This document shows positions 29,864 through 38,602 of a stretch of 64,000 bases of DNA, piece by piece. The number at the start of each line of letters is the position of its first letter. Positions within the stretch are counted from its first letter, which is position 1. The notes under the pieces were generated by a model. That model was not told the DNA's origin. It did no database searches and saw only the letters and a program-made list of their open reading frames with translations. The DNA is from Enterocloster bolteae (lineage in GTDB: Bacteria; Bacillota; Clostridia; Lachnospirales; Lachnospiraceae), in NCBI RefSeq assembly GCF_002234575.2, contig NZ_CP022464.2, positions 806,001-870,000 on the forward strand, written 5' to 3'. The translations under genes and the position numbers were made by a program.

Positions 29864-30412
29864 TTACATGCTGCGAAATACCGGTATGTAGAGAAGCAGG
29901 GTGATGAACATGGCTGCCGCGCACAGCAAAATCAGTACATTGACCGTGACAAGTGACATGTGGGGGAAGAGCAGCAGTAGGAAAAGCACCACGAACAGAA
30001 GCGCGGTACAGCATTTGCCGAACCACTTGGCGCCGTTTAACTTCTTGCCTTCCCGGAGCTTGATGGCGCCCATGATTAGCATGAAGCCTTCTTTCAGCAC
30101 AAACAGGACCAGAAGGAGCAGAATCAGGGGATAACGGCTCCACAGACAGAGCAGGATGGCGCCGTGGGTCAGCTTATCTGCTAGGGGGTCCAGGAATTTG
30201 CCGAACTCCGTAATCATATTGAATTTTCTGGCGATCATTCCGTCGAACATGTCTGTGATGGAGGATATGCCCATGACAATGGCAGCCCTGTAATAGTCTG
30301 CATCTGTGGATGCCTTCAGGTACAGCCACACAAACACAGGAATCATAATTAAACGGAAATACCCCATCAGGTTGGGGATGGACAAAAGCTCCTTTTTTGA
30401 GATATGCCTCAT
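29864..30412 (-). CDS. CDP-alcohol phosphatidyltransferase, PgsA-like
   Basis: A 182-residue membrane enzyme with the complete family signature DGxxARx8Gx3Dx3D, seen as DGMIARKFNMITEFGKFLDPLAD at about residues 57-79 (quoted here in parts: DGMIAR, GKFLDPLAD). It joins a CDP-diacylglycerol lipid to an alcohol; PgsA uses glycerol 3-phosphate to make phosphatidylglycerol phosphate, and the length agrees. A cardiolipin-synthase-like specificity is possible. The N-terminal IPNLMGYFRLIMIPVF matches PgsA. It is monocistronic, convergent with the YitT gene. Confidence 0.85.
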   Translation of the reverse strand: MRHISKKELLSIPNLMGYFRLIMIPVFVWLYLKASTDADYYRAAIVMGISSITDMFDGMIARKFNMITEFGKFLDPLADKLTHGAILLCLWSRYPLILLLLVLFVLKEGFMLIMGAIKLREGKKLNGAKWFGKCCTALLFVVLFLLLLFPHMSLVTVNVLILLCAAAMFITLLLYIPVFRSM

Positions 30413-30468
30413 AATACAGCCCCCCTCTTTGAAAATGGCAATTATTTAATTTAATTCTACTACATTTC

Positions 30469-30497
30469 TTGCTAAAAGAAATATTTTTTTTTATAAT
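30469..30497 (+). promoter_or_regulatory. Promoter of the RpiR-family gene
   Basis: TTGCTA (30469-30474), a 17-base T-rich spacer and perfect TATAAT (30492-30497). Confidence 0.65.
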
Positions 30498-30546
30498 AAG
30501 AGTAAATTAAATTTTCACAGGGCGGGCAGCAGAAGGAGGAAGGAAA

Positions 30547-31401
30547 ATGGCAGAGGATTTTTTGTTGAAAATAAGAGGCGGGTATAACCAGTTTACAAAG
30601 GCGGAGAAAAAGGTGGCTGATTATATCCTGAGCAGCCCCAAGAAGGTTCTGTTCATGTCCATCACTGAGCTGGCCGAGGCCTGCGGGGTGGGGGATACCA
30701 GCGTGTTCCGCTTCTGCAAGACCATGAACTGTAAAGGCTACCAGGAATTCAAGATGCTTTTATCCCTGAGCCTTCATGAGGGAAAGCAGGGATTCGGACA
30801 GATGGAGAGCGATATCAGCCTGGAGGACTCTTTTTCCCAGGTGGCGGAGAAGGTTCTCAATTCCAATGTAAAGGCCCTTAAGGAGACTCATTCCCTGTTA
30901 AAGGAGGACGTGTTCCGGCGGGTCGTTGAGTGCTTCCATAAGGCCGGACGCATCTGCTTTTACGGAGTGGGTACCAGCATGACAACAGCCATGAAGGCAG
31001 CTGATAAATTTCTTAAGATTGAGCCAAAGGTCTACTGTTCTCCTGATTCCCATATGCAGGCCATGATGGCCTCCACCATGTCCAGGGGCGAAGTGGCTGT
31101 TATCTTTTCCTATTCCGGGGCAACCAAGGACACCATCCATGTGGCCCAGCTGGCCAGGCAGGCAGGCGCGGCCATTGTCTGTGTGACCCGGTTCATCAAG
31201 TCGCCTCTTACGGCTTACGCGGACCTGACCCTCTTGTGCGGGGCCAATGAAAGCCCGCTGCAGGCAGGCTCTTCCTCAGCGGAAATCAGCCAGCTTTTCC
31301 TGATTGACATGCTGTACACGGAATATTACAGGACATATTATGACAAGTGCAGTGTAAATAATGAAAAAACTTCCGCGTCTGTCATGGCAAAGCTGTGCTG
31401 A
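30547..31401 (+). CDS. RpiR/MurR-family regulator with SIS domain
   Basis: A 284-residue protein with an N-terminal RpiR helix-turn-helix at about residues 1-77 (FTKAEKKVADYILSSPKKVL and GVGDTSVFRFCKTMNCKGYQ) and a SIS sugar-phosphate-binding domain at about 120-260 (FYGVGTSMTTAMKAADKFL, VIFSYSGATKDTI). RpiR proteins sense phosphosugars and control their catabolism. No target operon is adjacent: the next gene is convergent. It ends at a clear terminator. Confidence 0.9.
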   Translation: MAEDFLLKIRGGYNQFTKAEKKVADYILSSPKKVLFMSITELAEACGVGDTSVFRFCKTMNCKGYQEFKMLLSLSLHEGKQGFGQMESDISLEDSFSQVAEKVLNSNVKALKETHSLLKEDVFRRVVECFHKAGRICFYGVGTSMTTAMKAADKFLKIEPKVYCSPDSHMQAMMASTMSRGEVAVIFSYSGATKDTIHVAQLARQAGAAIVCVTRFIKSPLTAYADLTLLCGANESPLQAGSSSAEISQLFLIDMLYTEYYRTYYDKCSVNNEKTSASVMAKLC

Positions 31402-31450
31402 GAGGGGGAGCGGACGAAGCCGGCTAAAACGTGTTTTAACTTTAACATAG

Positions 31451-31498
31451 AAGTTCCAGGCTGCCTCCTGTAATCAGGGGACCTGCCTGGAACTTTTG
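31451..31498 (+). terminator. Terminator after the RpiR gene
   Basis: AAGTTCCAGGC (31451-31461) pairs with GCCTGGAACTT (31485-31495), with an inner CTCCTG/CAGGGG pairing, followed by TTTTGT. Confidence 0.8.
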
Positions 31499-31516
31499 TC
31501 TTAATGCCCGCTTTTG

Positions 31517-33802
31517 TTATGGACCGGTATGGAGGAATTGCTCGTCATAGCGCTTTTGTGCATAGTTCAGGGCATCCTCCGGCGTCATCACCTGGCTGTA
31601 GGCATTTTTCACTGCCATGCCTATGATGCTGAGGAAGCTGCGCTCGTCAAAGGGCTGGGTGGAGAATTCGGGGGTACGGCGCCCATGGGCCAGGCCGAAT
31701 CCGTCCTTGGCCAGGTTCAGCCAGGGGAAGGTGTTGAGTATCTCGTAATTGTCATAGGACTTACGGCAGGGGGATACGCTGCCCAGCAGCGTGGCCGCGG
31801 AGGCCACGGGTTCGCTGCACATCCATTTGATGAAGGAAAGGGCGTCCTCCGGCCGTTTGGTATACTTGGCCACTCCCAGGGAACCGCCTCCGATAACTGG
31901 ATTGCGGCCGGGCGTCAGGGCATATCCGATATTTCCCGCTACCCGGGAGGAATGGCTCAGAAGGTCTGAGGCATAGTTGCTGTAGAGGATGGCCATGGCC
32001 ACATTGCCCCCTGCAAAGGTAGTGGCTGTGTTGGTCCACCAGGAACAGTACTTGGGGTCAGAGTATTCCTTCAGGGCGATGAGCTCCCTGAGGGAACCAA
32101 TGGCCGCCGGGGAATTCAGGGTGACCCGGCAGTCCTCGTTATAAAGATTCTCCTGGTGGCTGAACAGTCGGGCCAGGTATTCGGAACCGGCCACGCCGGT
32201 GGATCCAAGTGTCATGGTAGCCCCGTATTCCACGGGAGAGGATGGGGTGCATGCCTTGGTGAAGAATCTGGCAATCTGGTTGAACTCTTTAAAATCCTGA
32301 GGCGGCCGGAGCTCCTGGCGGTATGTTTCGTGATACATCCTGCGGTAGATGGGGCTTTCAAACAGGTCCTTGCGGTAGTACAGCAGCTGTACGCTGGGGG
32401 TGGAGGGCAGGGCATATACCCTGCCCCTCACTATGGAATACTGGTTGATGGTCCCGTCCAGGAAGGTGTCCAGACAGCTGGAGATGCCGGGGTCAATCTG
32501 GTCCAGGGGCTGCAGAATCTTGTCCGCGAACCAGGACAGCCATGTCACGTCCAGGCGCAGCACATCAAAGACAGAATCATGATGCATATGGTTGAAGGCC
32601 TCATATATTTCCTCGTAGGAATAGATGGTGATGTTCACAGGGACACCGGTTTTTTTCGTGTAGATGCGGGACAGGTTGCGCATGGTGTAGGCGCTGGGGC
32701 TGTCCAGGGTCAGCACATTTAAGGGCTTTTTGGAGGATGGGATGAGGATATCCGCAAACCAGTCCCTGAAGCCGGAATTCTCCAGCAGCAGGTAGGGATG
32801 TCCGCTGCCCTGTCCGCTGTCCTGTCCGCTGTCCTGTCCGGTGCGCAGGTTTGGTTCCTCTGATTCTTCCGGACCGCTCTTTTCCCCCTTTTTTTCTTTT
32901 GATATATCCTGAATCAGGCACTCCGCCGCAACCTTTCCCAGCTGCCGGTAGTTAAGTTCATATTTCTGGAAATCATTTTCTGGCATGGTGAACATGGGGG
33001 ATACCGTATAAATTTCTGGGCTGTCCCCGGAATAGAAGGTGTTCCATATATCCTTGACGCTCTCCGCAAAGCCGTAATTGGAAATGAAGATGGCCTGGGG
33101 GGCGGCAGCGCCGAACATCTGCATGATATTCTGCAGCTTGCGGTAGGGGTCTGTCTGGATGTGGTTTATCCGGCAGCCCGATGAACCAGCGATGCTCATA
33201 AATCCGTTGAAAAAGTCGGATTCATTGGGCAGCTGGAGACTTCCGGTGAGAAGGCACAGGCTGGAGAAGCCGCGCTCCAGCGCCCTTAAAGCCAGCTCGC
33301 TTCCTGCCCGGTGATAGTCAAAGCCTGCATAGGGGGCTGCAAAGGGAGGGCGGCGTTCCGCAAATACCACATGGTCCGCCAGCATACCCTGCTCGTCCAG
33401 ATAGGGATTGGCGTCGGCAAAGGAACAGCAGGAGACTGCTGCCATGCCCTGGGCCATGGAAGAACGGACATCCTGGATGGCTGCATATTCCGCCTCCCGG
33501 TTGTCATCGCTGGTCAGATACTGGGACACGCTGTAGCCGTGATTTTCCGCATATGCCTTAAAGCTCAGATAGAAGTCTATATATTGTTTGGAACGGATGT
33601 TGGGGAGAATGACCGCAAGGGTATTGGACCTGCCCTTCCTCAGCAGCTTGGCCCGCTCATTGGGCACGTAGCCAAGGGCAGAGGCGGCGTCCATGACCTG
33701 CCGTATTTTTTCACTGCTCACATTTCCCTTGCCGTTGAGAACGTTGGAAACGGTGCCCTGGGCCACTCCGGCCGCTTTAGCAATGTCTTTGATAGTAGTC
33801 AT
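31517..33802 (-). CDS. LacI-type regulator fused to a whole solute-binding-protein domain
   Basis: A 761-residue fusion. Residues 1-60 form a LacI helix-turn-helix (TTIKDIAKAAGVAQGTVSNV, ALGYVPNERA), and about 60-310 a periplasmic-binding-type LacI sensor domain. A hydrophilic linker with GQDS repeats follows (about 320-335). Residues 355-755 look like a family-1 sugar-binding protein of ABC importers (DVLRLDVTWLSWFADKILQP, GRVYALPSTPSVQLLYYRKD, SFIKWMCSEP). There is no signal peptide, so the binding-protein half should stay in the cytoplasm. It is divergent from a CUT1 transporter operon, its likely target. Frame integrity is complete over 2.3 kb, so this is a real fusion, not a frameshift artefact. 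Confidence 0.88.
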   Translation of the reverse strand: MTTIKDIAKAAGVAQGTVSNVLNGKGNVSSEKIRQVMDAASALGYVPNERAKLLRKGRSNTLAVILPNIRSKQYIDFYLSFKAYAENHGYSVSQYLTSDDNREAEYAAIQDVRSSMAQGMAAVSCCSFADANPYLDEQGMLADHVVFAERRPPFAAPYAGFDYHRAGSELALRALERGFSSLCLLTGSLQLPNESDFFNGFMSIAGSSGCRINHIQTDPYRKLQNIMQMFGAAAPQAIFISNYGFAESVKDIWNTFYSGDSPEIYTVSPMFTMPENDFQKYELNYRQLGKVAAECLIQDISKEKKGEKSGPEESEEPNLRTGQDSGQDSGQGSGHPYLLLENSGFRDWFADILIPSSKKPLNVLTLDSPSAYTMRNLSRIYTKKTGVPVNITIYSYEEIYEAFNHMHHDSVFDVLRLDVTWLSWFADKILQPLDQIDPGISSCLDTFLDGTINQYSIVRGRVYALPSTPSVQLLYYRKDLFESPIYRRMYHETYRQELRPPQDFKEFNQIARFFTKACTPSSPVEYGATMTLGSTGVAGSEYLARLFSHQENLYNEDCRVTLNSPAAIGSLRELIALKEYSDPKYCSWWTNTATTFAGGNVAMAILYSNYASDLLSHSSRVAGNIGYALTPGRNPVIGGGSLGVAKYTKRPEDALSFIKWMCSEPVASAATLLGSVSPCRKSYDNYEILNTFPWLNLAKDGFGLAHGRRTPEFSTQPFDERSFLSIIGMAVKNAYSQVMTPEDALNYAQKRYDEQFLHTGP
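32799..32845. repeat. 12-bp tandem repeat in the fusion linker
   Basis: TGTCCGCTGCCC, TGTCCGCTGTCC and TGTCCGCTGTCC plus a partial fourth unit. In the gene's direction they encode a Gly-Gln-Asp-Ser repeat. The unit length keeps frame, so copy number can vary without breaking the protein. Confidence 0.8.
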
Positions 33803-33866
33803 CTGCCGGTTCTCCTTTCAAATGGTGCACCTTAAATGATGCATTCCAGGTTATATATTTGGTTCA

Positions 33867-33895
33867 ATTCTACCATATGGCGGGCATTTTGTAAA
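33867..33895 (-). promoter_or_regulatory. Promoter of the LacI-SBP fusion gene
   Basis: On the minus strand TTTACA (33890-33895), a 17-base spacer and TAGAAT (33867-33872). Confidence 0.6.
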
Positions 33896-34051
33896 ACTGT
33901 TGCGGTTACGATTCAATAAAAACGGGAATCTGTAGATGAGACAGCTTGATAAAAATACGTTAAAATGTAAAAAATATGCAAAAAGTAGAAAAAATTCATG
34001 TAAAACCCGGTTAAAATATAGGATAAATGTGCAAAATGCCTTAAAATAATA

Positions 34052-34080
34052 TTGACACGTTTCAAATACAATGCTATGAT
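34052..34080 (+). promoter_or_regulatory. CUT1 operon promoter with a LacI-like dyad
   Basis: TTGACA (34052-34057), a 17-base spacer and TATGAT (34075-34080). The -35 box is part of the dyad TTGACAC/GTTTCAA (34052-34065, six of seven pairs match, CG centre), a plausible operator for the divergent LacI fusion. The rest of the 331-base gap is AT-rich with no gene seen. Confidence 0.6.
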
Positions 34081-34133
34081 GAAATTACAGAACAGATGAC
34101 AAATTCCCAATAGTTTAAGAGGAGGTATGTATT

Positions 34134-35531
34134 GTGAAAAAAACAAAAAAGATTGCAGCAGCTGTCCTGGCCATGACTATGGCAGCAGGCCTTGCCGTCA
34201 CCGGATGTTCCGGAAAGGGAGGAAGTACGGACACAGACCCGGCGGCCGCAGAGCAGTCTAAGGAAACAGCTGGAAGCGCCGGCGAGTCCAAGGATGACGC
34301 AGCTAAGGCTGACGACGGCGCACTTCACCTTACATTTTATTACCCGGTTAATGTAGGCGGTTCCGCAGCGCAGCTGATTGAAAAAATATGTGCGGATTTT
34401 AATGCAGAGAACCCTGATATTTTCGTGGAGCCTGTCTATACAGGCAATTATGACGATACCGTGACAAAGATTCAGACAGCCATGCAGGGCGGAACGCCTC
34501 CGGATGTGTTTGTAAGTCTTGCAACCCAGCGTTTCACCATGGCATCCACAGGCATGGCCATGCCTCTTGACGAACTGATTGAGGCTGACGGGGATGAGGG
34601 AAAAGCTTATATTGATGATTTCCTTCCGGGCTTCATGGAAGATTCCTATGTGGACGGAAAAATTTACTCCATACCATTCCAGAGAAGCACCATGGTGCTG
34701 TATTATAACAAGGATGCCTTCAAGGAAGTGGGCCTGGATCCGGAAGCGCCTCCTACCACCTGGGAGGAACTGGCTGAATACGGCCAGAAGCTGACAAATG
34801 ACGGCCGCTATGGAGTGGGAATCGCGCTGAATTCCGGTTCCGCACAGTGGGCATTTACGGGCTTCTGCTTACAGAACAGCACCGACGGACAGAACCTGAT
34901 GAGCGAAGACGGCAAGAGTGTATATTTCAATACACCGGAGAATGTGGAGGCGCTTCAGTTCTGGCTGGATCTCCAGAATGAGTATAAATGCATGGCAGAG
35001 GGAATCGTACAGTGGACCGACCTGCCCACACAGTTCCTTGCAGGTGAAGTGGCCATGATTTACCACACCACCGGCAACATGGCCAATATCCACGACAACG
35101 CGGACTTTGATTTCGGAACAGCCTTCCTTCCTGCCCATAAGAGAGTGGGCGCGCCAACAGGAGGCGGCAACTTCTATATCTCCAGCAATATTTCCGAGGA
35201 CAGGGTGCAAGCTGCATGGAAGTTCATCAAGTTTGCCACCTCTACGGACAGAGCGGCACAGTGGAGCCTGGATACAGGTTATGTGGCTACAAGACAGTCA
35301 TGCTTTGACACGGATCTGATTAAGGATTATTACGCAGAGGTTCCCCAGGCATCTGTTGCTTACGAGCAGCTGCCGTACGCAAAGCCTGAGCTTACTACAT
35401 ACAATGCGGCAGAAATCTGGAGAGTGTTAAATGACAATATCCAGGCAGCCGTGGTTGGCGATATGTCTGCCCAGGAAGCGCTGGACGCTGCCCAGGAGCA
35501 GGCAGAGGAAGTTTTGTCAGAGTACCAATAG
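34134..35531 (+). CDS. Sugar ABC transporter substrate-binding lipoprotein (CUT1)
   Basis: A 465-residue family-1 extracellular binding protein. It starts at GTG (34134) after AGGAGG and has a lipoprotein signal peptide with lipobox VTGC at about residues 21-25. A low-complexity Ala/Glu/Lys linker follows, then the binding domain from about residue 62. Motifs such as GGTPPDVFVSL, YSIPFQRSTMVLYYNKDAF and WKFIKFATS are typical of UgpB/MalE-like proteins for glycerol phosphates or oligosaccharides. Two permease genes follow but no ATPase, so a shared MsmK-type ATPase elsewhere is likely. Confidence 0.92.
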   Translation: MKKTKKIAAAVLAMTMAAGLAVTGCSGKGGSTDTDPAAAEQSKETAGSAGESKDDAAKADDGALHLTFYYPVNVGGSAAQLIEKICADFNAENPDIFVEPVYTGNYDDTVTKIQTAMQGGTPPDVFVSLATQRFTMASTGMAMPLDELIEADGDEGKAYIDDFLPGFMEDSYVDGKIYSIPFQRSTMVLYYNKDAFKEVGLDPEAPPTTWEELAEYGQKLTNDGRYGVGIALNSGSAQWAFTGFCLQNSTDGQNLMSEDGKSVYFNTPENVEALQFWLDLQNEYKCMAEGIVQWTDLPTQFLAGEVAMIYHTTGNMANIHDNADFDFGTAFLPAHKRVGAPTGGGNFYISSNISEDRVQAAWKFIKFATSTDRAAQWSLDTGYVATRQSCFDTDLIKDYYAEVPQASVAYEQLPYAKPELTTYNAAEIWRVLNDNIQAAVVGDMSAQEALDAAQEQAEEVLSEYQ

Positions 35532-35570
35532 AACGGATGAAACGTAAATGTAATACCTGTTAGGAAACAA

Positions 35571-35646
35571 TAAGGCGCTGTGGCCCGGTACCATGCGCGG
35601 CAAAGGCAAGACCTTTGCTGCGCAGCCGGGCATATACAGCGCCTTA
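35571..35646 (+). repeat. Long hairpin between binding protein and permease genes
   Basis: An 11-bp outer stem TAAGGCGCTGT/ACAGCGCCTTA (35571-35581, 35636-35646) encloses GCCCGG/CCGGGC, GCGC/GCGC and GCAAAGG/CCTTTGC in order. No T-run follows. Such hairpins after binding-protein genes commonly protect the upstream mRNA and set unequal subunit amounts. Confidence 0.75.
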
Positions 35647-35709
35647 AGAGACCGGGGCGTGTCACAGGCCGCGGCACGGCAGGCGGAATATGAAAAGGCT
35701 GGTGAGAGG

Positions 35710-36606
35710 ATGAAAACCAAGACAAAGAAGCAGCGTGAAATCAGGAATAATGCGACAGCCTGGGCCCTGATGGCCCCGGCGCTTATATTTATGCTGGCAT
35801 TTACAGTGTTCCCTATATTCAGGAGCCTGTATCTAAGCCTTTCAAAGTACAAGCTTGGTATGGACGGCGCCGAGTTCATCGGCCTTGAGAATTATGTGAA
35901 GCTGGCCGGTTCCAAGCTGTTCTGGAAGGTAATGAAAAATACCATTGTATTCGCCCTTATGACGGTGATTCCCAGTATGGCGGTGGGCCTTGGCCTGGCG
36001 GTTCTGGTAAACCGCAAGGGCAAGCGGGTGGGATTCATCCGCACGGCCTATTTCTACCCGGTGGTTATGCCCATGATTGCCATTGCCAGCGTGTGGATGT
36101 TCATTTATATGGCAAAGAACGGTCTTTTTGACCAGCTGTTAATCGCCATCGGCTTAAAGCCCATGAATGTGCTGTCCAGCAAGAGTACGGTGCTTCCGGC
36201 CATGGCGGTGATGTATGTCTGGAAGGAGGCGGGATACCTGATGGTGTTCTTCCTGTCCGGCATCCAGAGTATATCCGATGAGGTGATGGAGGCTGCCAGG
36301 ATTGACGGGGCAGGCAACTGGACCGTGTTCAGGCGCATCACCATGCCCCTGCTGGCGCCCACATTCCTGTTTGTATCCACGATTGCCTTTACCAACTGCT
36401 TTAAGCTGGTGGACCATGTGGTCATCATGACAGAGGGAGCGCCCAACAATGCAAGTACCCTGCTTCTGTACTATATTTACCAGCAGGGCTTTACAAACTT
36501 CAACTACGGCGTATCATCGGCCCTGACCGTAATCATGCTGGGACTTCTGCTTGTGGTGTCCCTGCCCAGATTCATCAGCCAGGATAAGAAGATACATTAC
36601 AATTAA
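35710..36606 (+). CDS. CUT1 sugar ABC transporter permease (UgpA/MalF-like)
   Basis: A 298-residue permease with six predicted helices. The inner-membrane ATPase-contact loop EAARIDGAGNWTVFRRITMP, near residue 197, is the EAA motif. The ATG at 35710 is preferred because it gives the usual short cytoplasmic lysine-rich N-terminus (MKTKTKKQRE). The frame is open back to 35593, but that part is the intergenic hairpin. It pairs with the next gene as the membrane channel. Confidence 0.92.
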   Translation: MKTKTKKQREIRNNATAWALMAPALIFMLAFTVFPIFRSLYLSLSKYKLGMDGAEFIGLENYVKLAGSKLFWKVMKNTIVFALMTVIPSMAVGLGLAVLVNRKGKRVGFIRTAYFYPVVMPMIAIASVWMFIYMAKNGLFDQLLIAIGLKPMNVLSSKSTVLPAMAVMYVWKEAGYLMVFFLSGIQSISDEVMEAARIDGAGNWTVFRRITMPLLAPTFLFVSTIAFTNCFKLVDHVVIMTEGAPNNASTLLLYYIYQQGFTNFNYGVSSALTVIMLGLLLVVSLPRFISQDKKIHYN

Positions 36607-36620
36607 AGGAGGGAGCCGGT

Positions 36621-37436
36621 ATGAAACAAGTTAAAAGTACTGCAATTTCTGTTTTCGCCCTGGCCCTGGCGCTTATGTGGCTGGCTCCTCTGGTCTGGCT
36701 GGTGGGAACCGCCTTCAGCGAGCCTACCTTTCATATGACCTTTCTTCCCAACAGCCGTTTTACCTTTGGGAATCTGTCTTATGTGTGGAATGCCATTCCC
36801 TTTGCCCGGTATTACCTGAATACGCTGATACTGGTGGTGGTGACCTTCTGCGTACAGTTTGTCACATCCACTCTGGCTGCCTATGCGCTGGCTGTCATGG
36901 ATTTTAAGGGACAGACCCTGGTGTTTGCCGTTATTTTCATGCAGATCATCATTCCAAATGACGTTCTCATCACACCTAACTTTATGACACTGGCTGACCT
37001 GGGACTGACCGATACAAAGGTGGGCATCATGCTGCCGTTCTTTGGAAGCGCCCTGGCTATTTTCCTGCTGAGGCAGCATTTTAAATCCATTCCAAAGGCC
37101 CTGGCTGAGGCGGCCAGAATTGACGGCGCCAACACCTGGCAGACCATCTGGAGGGTGTACATGCCCTGCGCAAAGCCTGCCTATATGTCCTTTGCAGTTA
37201 TTTCCGTCAGCTACCACTGGAATAACTACCTGTGGCCTCTGATTGTGACCAACTCGCCATCCAACCGCACACTGACCGTAGGCCTGGCTATCTTTGCAAA
37301 GTCCAAAGAGGCCAACATGCAGTGGGCCAATGTCTGCGCGGCCACCTTTATCATTATCCTGCCGCTGCTCATCGCGTTCTTCTTCCTGCAGAAGCAGTTT
37401 ATGAACAGCTTTGTCAGCGCCGGAATCAAAGAGTGA
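36621..37436 (+). CDS. CUT1 sugar ABC transporter permease (UgpE/MalG-like)
   Basis: The second permease, 271 residues and six helices, with EAA loop EAARIDGANTWQTIWRVYMP near residue 165 and the MalG-type C-terminus ending NSFVSAGIKE. It follows the first permease by 14 bases after a perfect AAAGGAGGG. Together they form the import channel. The gene for the cytoplasmic ATPase is absent from this operon. Confidence 0.93.
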   Translation: MKQVKSTAISVFALALALMWLAPLVWLVGTAFSEPTFHMTFLPNSRFTFGNLSYVWNAIPFARYYLNTLILVVVTFCVQFVTSTLAAYALAVMDFKGQTLVFAVIFMQIIIPNDVLITPNFMTLADLGLTDTKVGIMLPFFGSALAIFLLRQHFKSIPKALAEAARIDGANTWQTIWRVYMPCAKPAYMSFAVISVSYHWNNYLWPLIVTNSPSNRTLTVGLAIFAKSKEANMQWANVCAATFIIILPLLIAFFFLQKQFMNSFVSAGIKE

Positions 37437-37473
37437 TTAGGGATATGAAACCAGTTATGAGAGGAGAAGTGTT

Positions 37474-38160
37474 ATGAAACTGCATTTTTTCGGATGCGGC
37501 AGCGCCTTTAATCCTGCAATGGGAAATACATCTGCCTGGTTTGAGATGGACGGATGCCTGTTCCTGGTGGACTGCGGCGAGACAGTATATGAGCTTCTGA
37601 TGAAGCGCAGCGATCTCAGGGAATACAGGCAGATATATGTGCTGCTGACCCATCTTCACGCGGACCATGTGGGAAGCCTTGGGTCCCTGATTTCTTACAA
37701 TTACTGTATCCTGGGAAGAAAAATCTGCGTTATCCACCCCAGGGCCACCGTGGTGGAGCTTCTGCGGCTTATGGGCATCAAGGATGAATTTTACAATTAT
37801 TACCAGGAACTTCCGGAGGACGTGGGCTGTCTTAGGGCTGAACCGGTGCCGGTGGAGCATGCGGACAATATGGACTGCTTCGGGTACATTCTGGAGGCAG
37901 AGGGGATGAGGATTTATTACAGCGGTGATTCCGCACGGATGCCGGAGCGGATTGCCGGCATGCTTAAGGACGGGAAGCTGGACGCCGTTTACCACGATAC
38001 GTCCCTCCACAATCCGCCAAGCCCCAGCCACTGCTACGTAGGTGTACTGGAGGAGACGGTGCCGGAGCAGCTGAGGCACAAAGTATACTGTATGCACCTG
38101 GACGGGGAGTGCAGGGACATGCTGGAGTCCAGGGGATTCCGGGTGGCCGAGGTTGGCTGA
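37474..38160 (+). CDS. MBL-fold metal-dependent hydrolase (RNase Z-like)
   Basis: A 228-residue metallo-beta-lactamase fold protein. The zinc motif HLHADH lies at about residues 60-65 (THLHADHVGSLG), with further candidate ligands in EHADN, SGDSA and MHLDGE. The overall layout, starting LHFFGCGSAFNP, resembles RNase Z and PhnP-type phosphodiesterases more than lactamases. It follows the transporter by 37 bases and probably hydrolyses a cytoplasmic phosphodiester, possibly linked to the imported compound. It ends the CUT1 operon. Confidence 0.85.
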   Translation: MKLHFFGCGSAFNPAMGNTSAWFEMDGCLFLVDCGETVYELLMKRSDLREYRQIYVLLTHLHADHVGSLGSLISYNYCILGRKICVIHPRATVVELLRLMGIKDEFYNYYQELPEDVGCLRAEPVPVEHADNMDCFGYILEAEGMRIYYSGDSARMPERIAGMLKDGKLDAVYHDTSLHNPPSPSHCYVGVLEETVPEQLRHKVYCMHLDGECRDMLESRGFRVAEVG

Positions 38161-38242
38161 TGGGATATGGCCGGCGCAACGGGATAGCCGGATGATGTAT
38201 GACTGATGTTGAATAAATGAGATGTTGCTGAGTGTGAGAATG

Positions 38243-38283
38243 CCCCGGCAGAGGATGGATGATTCCTTTGCCGGGGATTTTTT
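38243..38283 (+). terminator. CUT1 operon terminator
   Basis: CCCCGGCA (38243-38250) pairs with TGCCGGGG (38269-38276), followed by a six-T run. Confidence 0.85.
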
Positions 38284-38471
38284 GTTTAAAGAATCCCTGG
38301 GGGGCGGCAGGGAAAGGGAATCCGGCAGAACAGACGAGTCGGACGGTAGTTTATGGTAAAATAAGGTAAATATCTTCGTATTACACAAACATCTAAAAAC
38401 ACCCCACAAAATATAAAAATCACCTCATTGAAACACAACTGTGCATAATGTATGATTGATGTGTAGAAAAT

Positions 38472-38506
38472 AATCACTGATTGTATAAAATGTATAATCC
38501 GTGATT
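38472..38506 (+). promoter_or_regulatory. Dyad with TATAAT upstream of the tandem repeat
   Basis: AATCAC (38472-38477) and GTGATT (38501-38506) are inverted around an AT-rich core that contains TATAAT (38493-38498). A -10 box is plausible, but no good -35 is seen 16-18 bases upstream, so activator control is possible. The 548-base gap (38161-38708) also holds a terminator and the two 94-bp repeats; nothing else is recognised in it. Confidence 0.4.
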
Positions 38507-38508
38507 GA

Positions 38509-38602
38509 GCCGCTGCACTAAGCTCGAAAAGACCTCGCTAAGTGCCAGCGACATGTATCGCACGTAAGCACCTGAAAGACAGGTGCTAAGTGCTCATAAC
38601 AA
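38509..38602 (+). repeat. 94-bp structured repeat, copy A
   Basis: First of two exact-length tandem units. Hairpin 1: GCACTAAGC (38515-38523) with GCTAAGTGC (38537-38545), eight pairs and one A-A mismatch. Hairpin 2: AGCACCT (38567-38573) with AGGTGCT (38581-38587) around GAAAGAC. The unit ends TGCTCATAACAA. Confidence 0.8.

Noticed and set aside
35593..35709. N-terminal extension of the CUT1 permease
   Set aside because: These codons coincide with the long intergenic hairpin; permeases of this family start with a short basic N-terminus, as at 35710.
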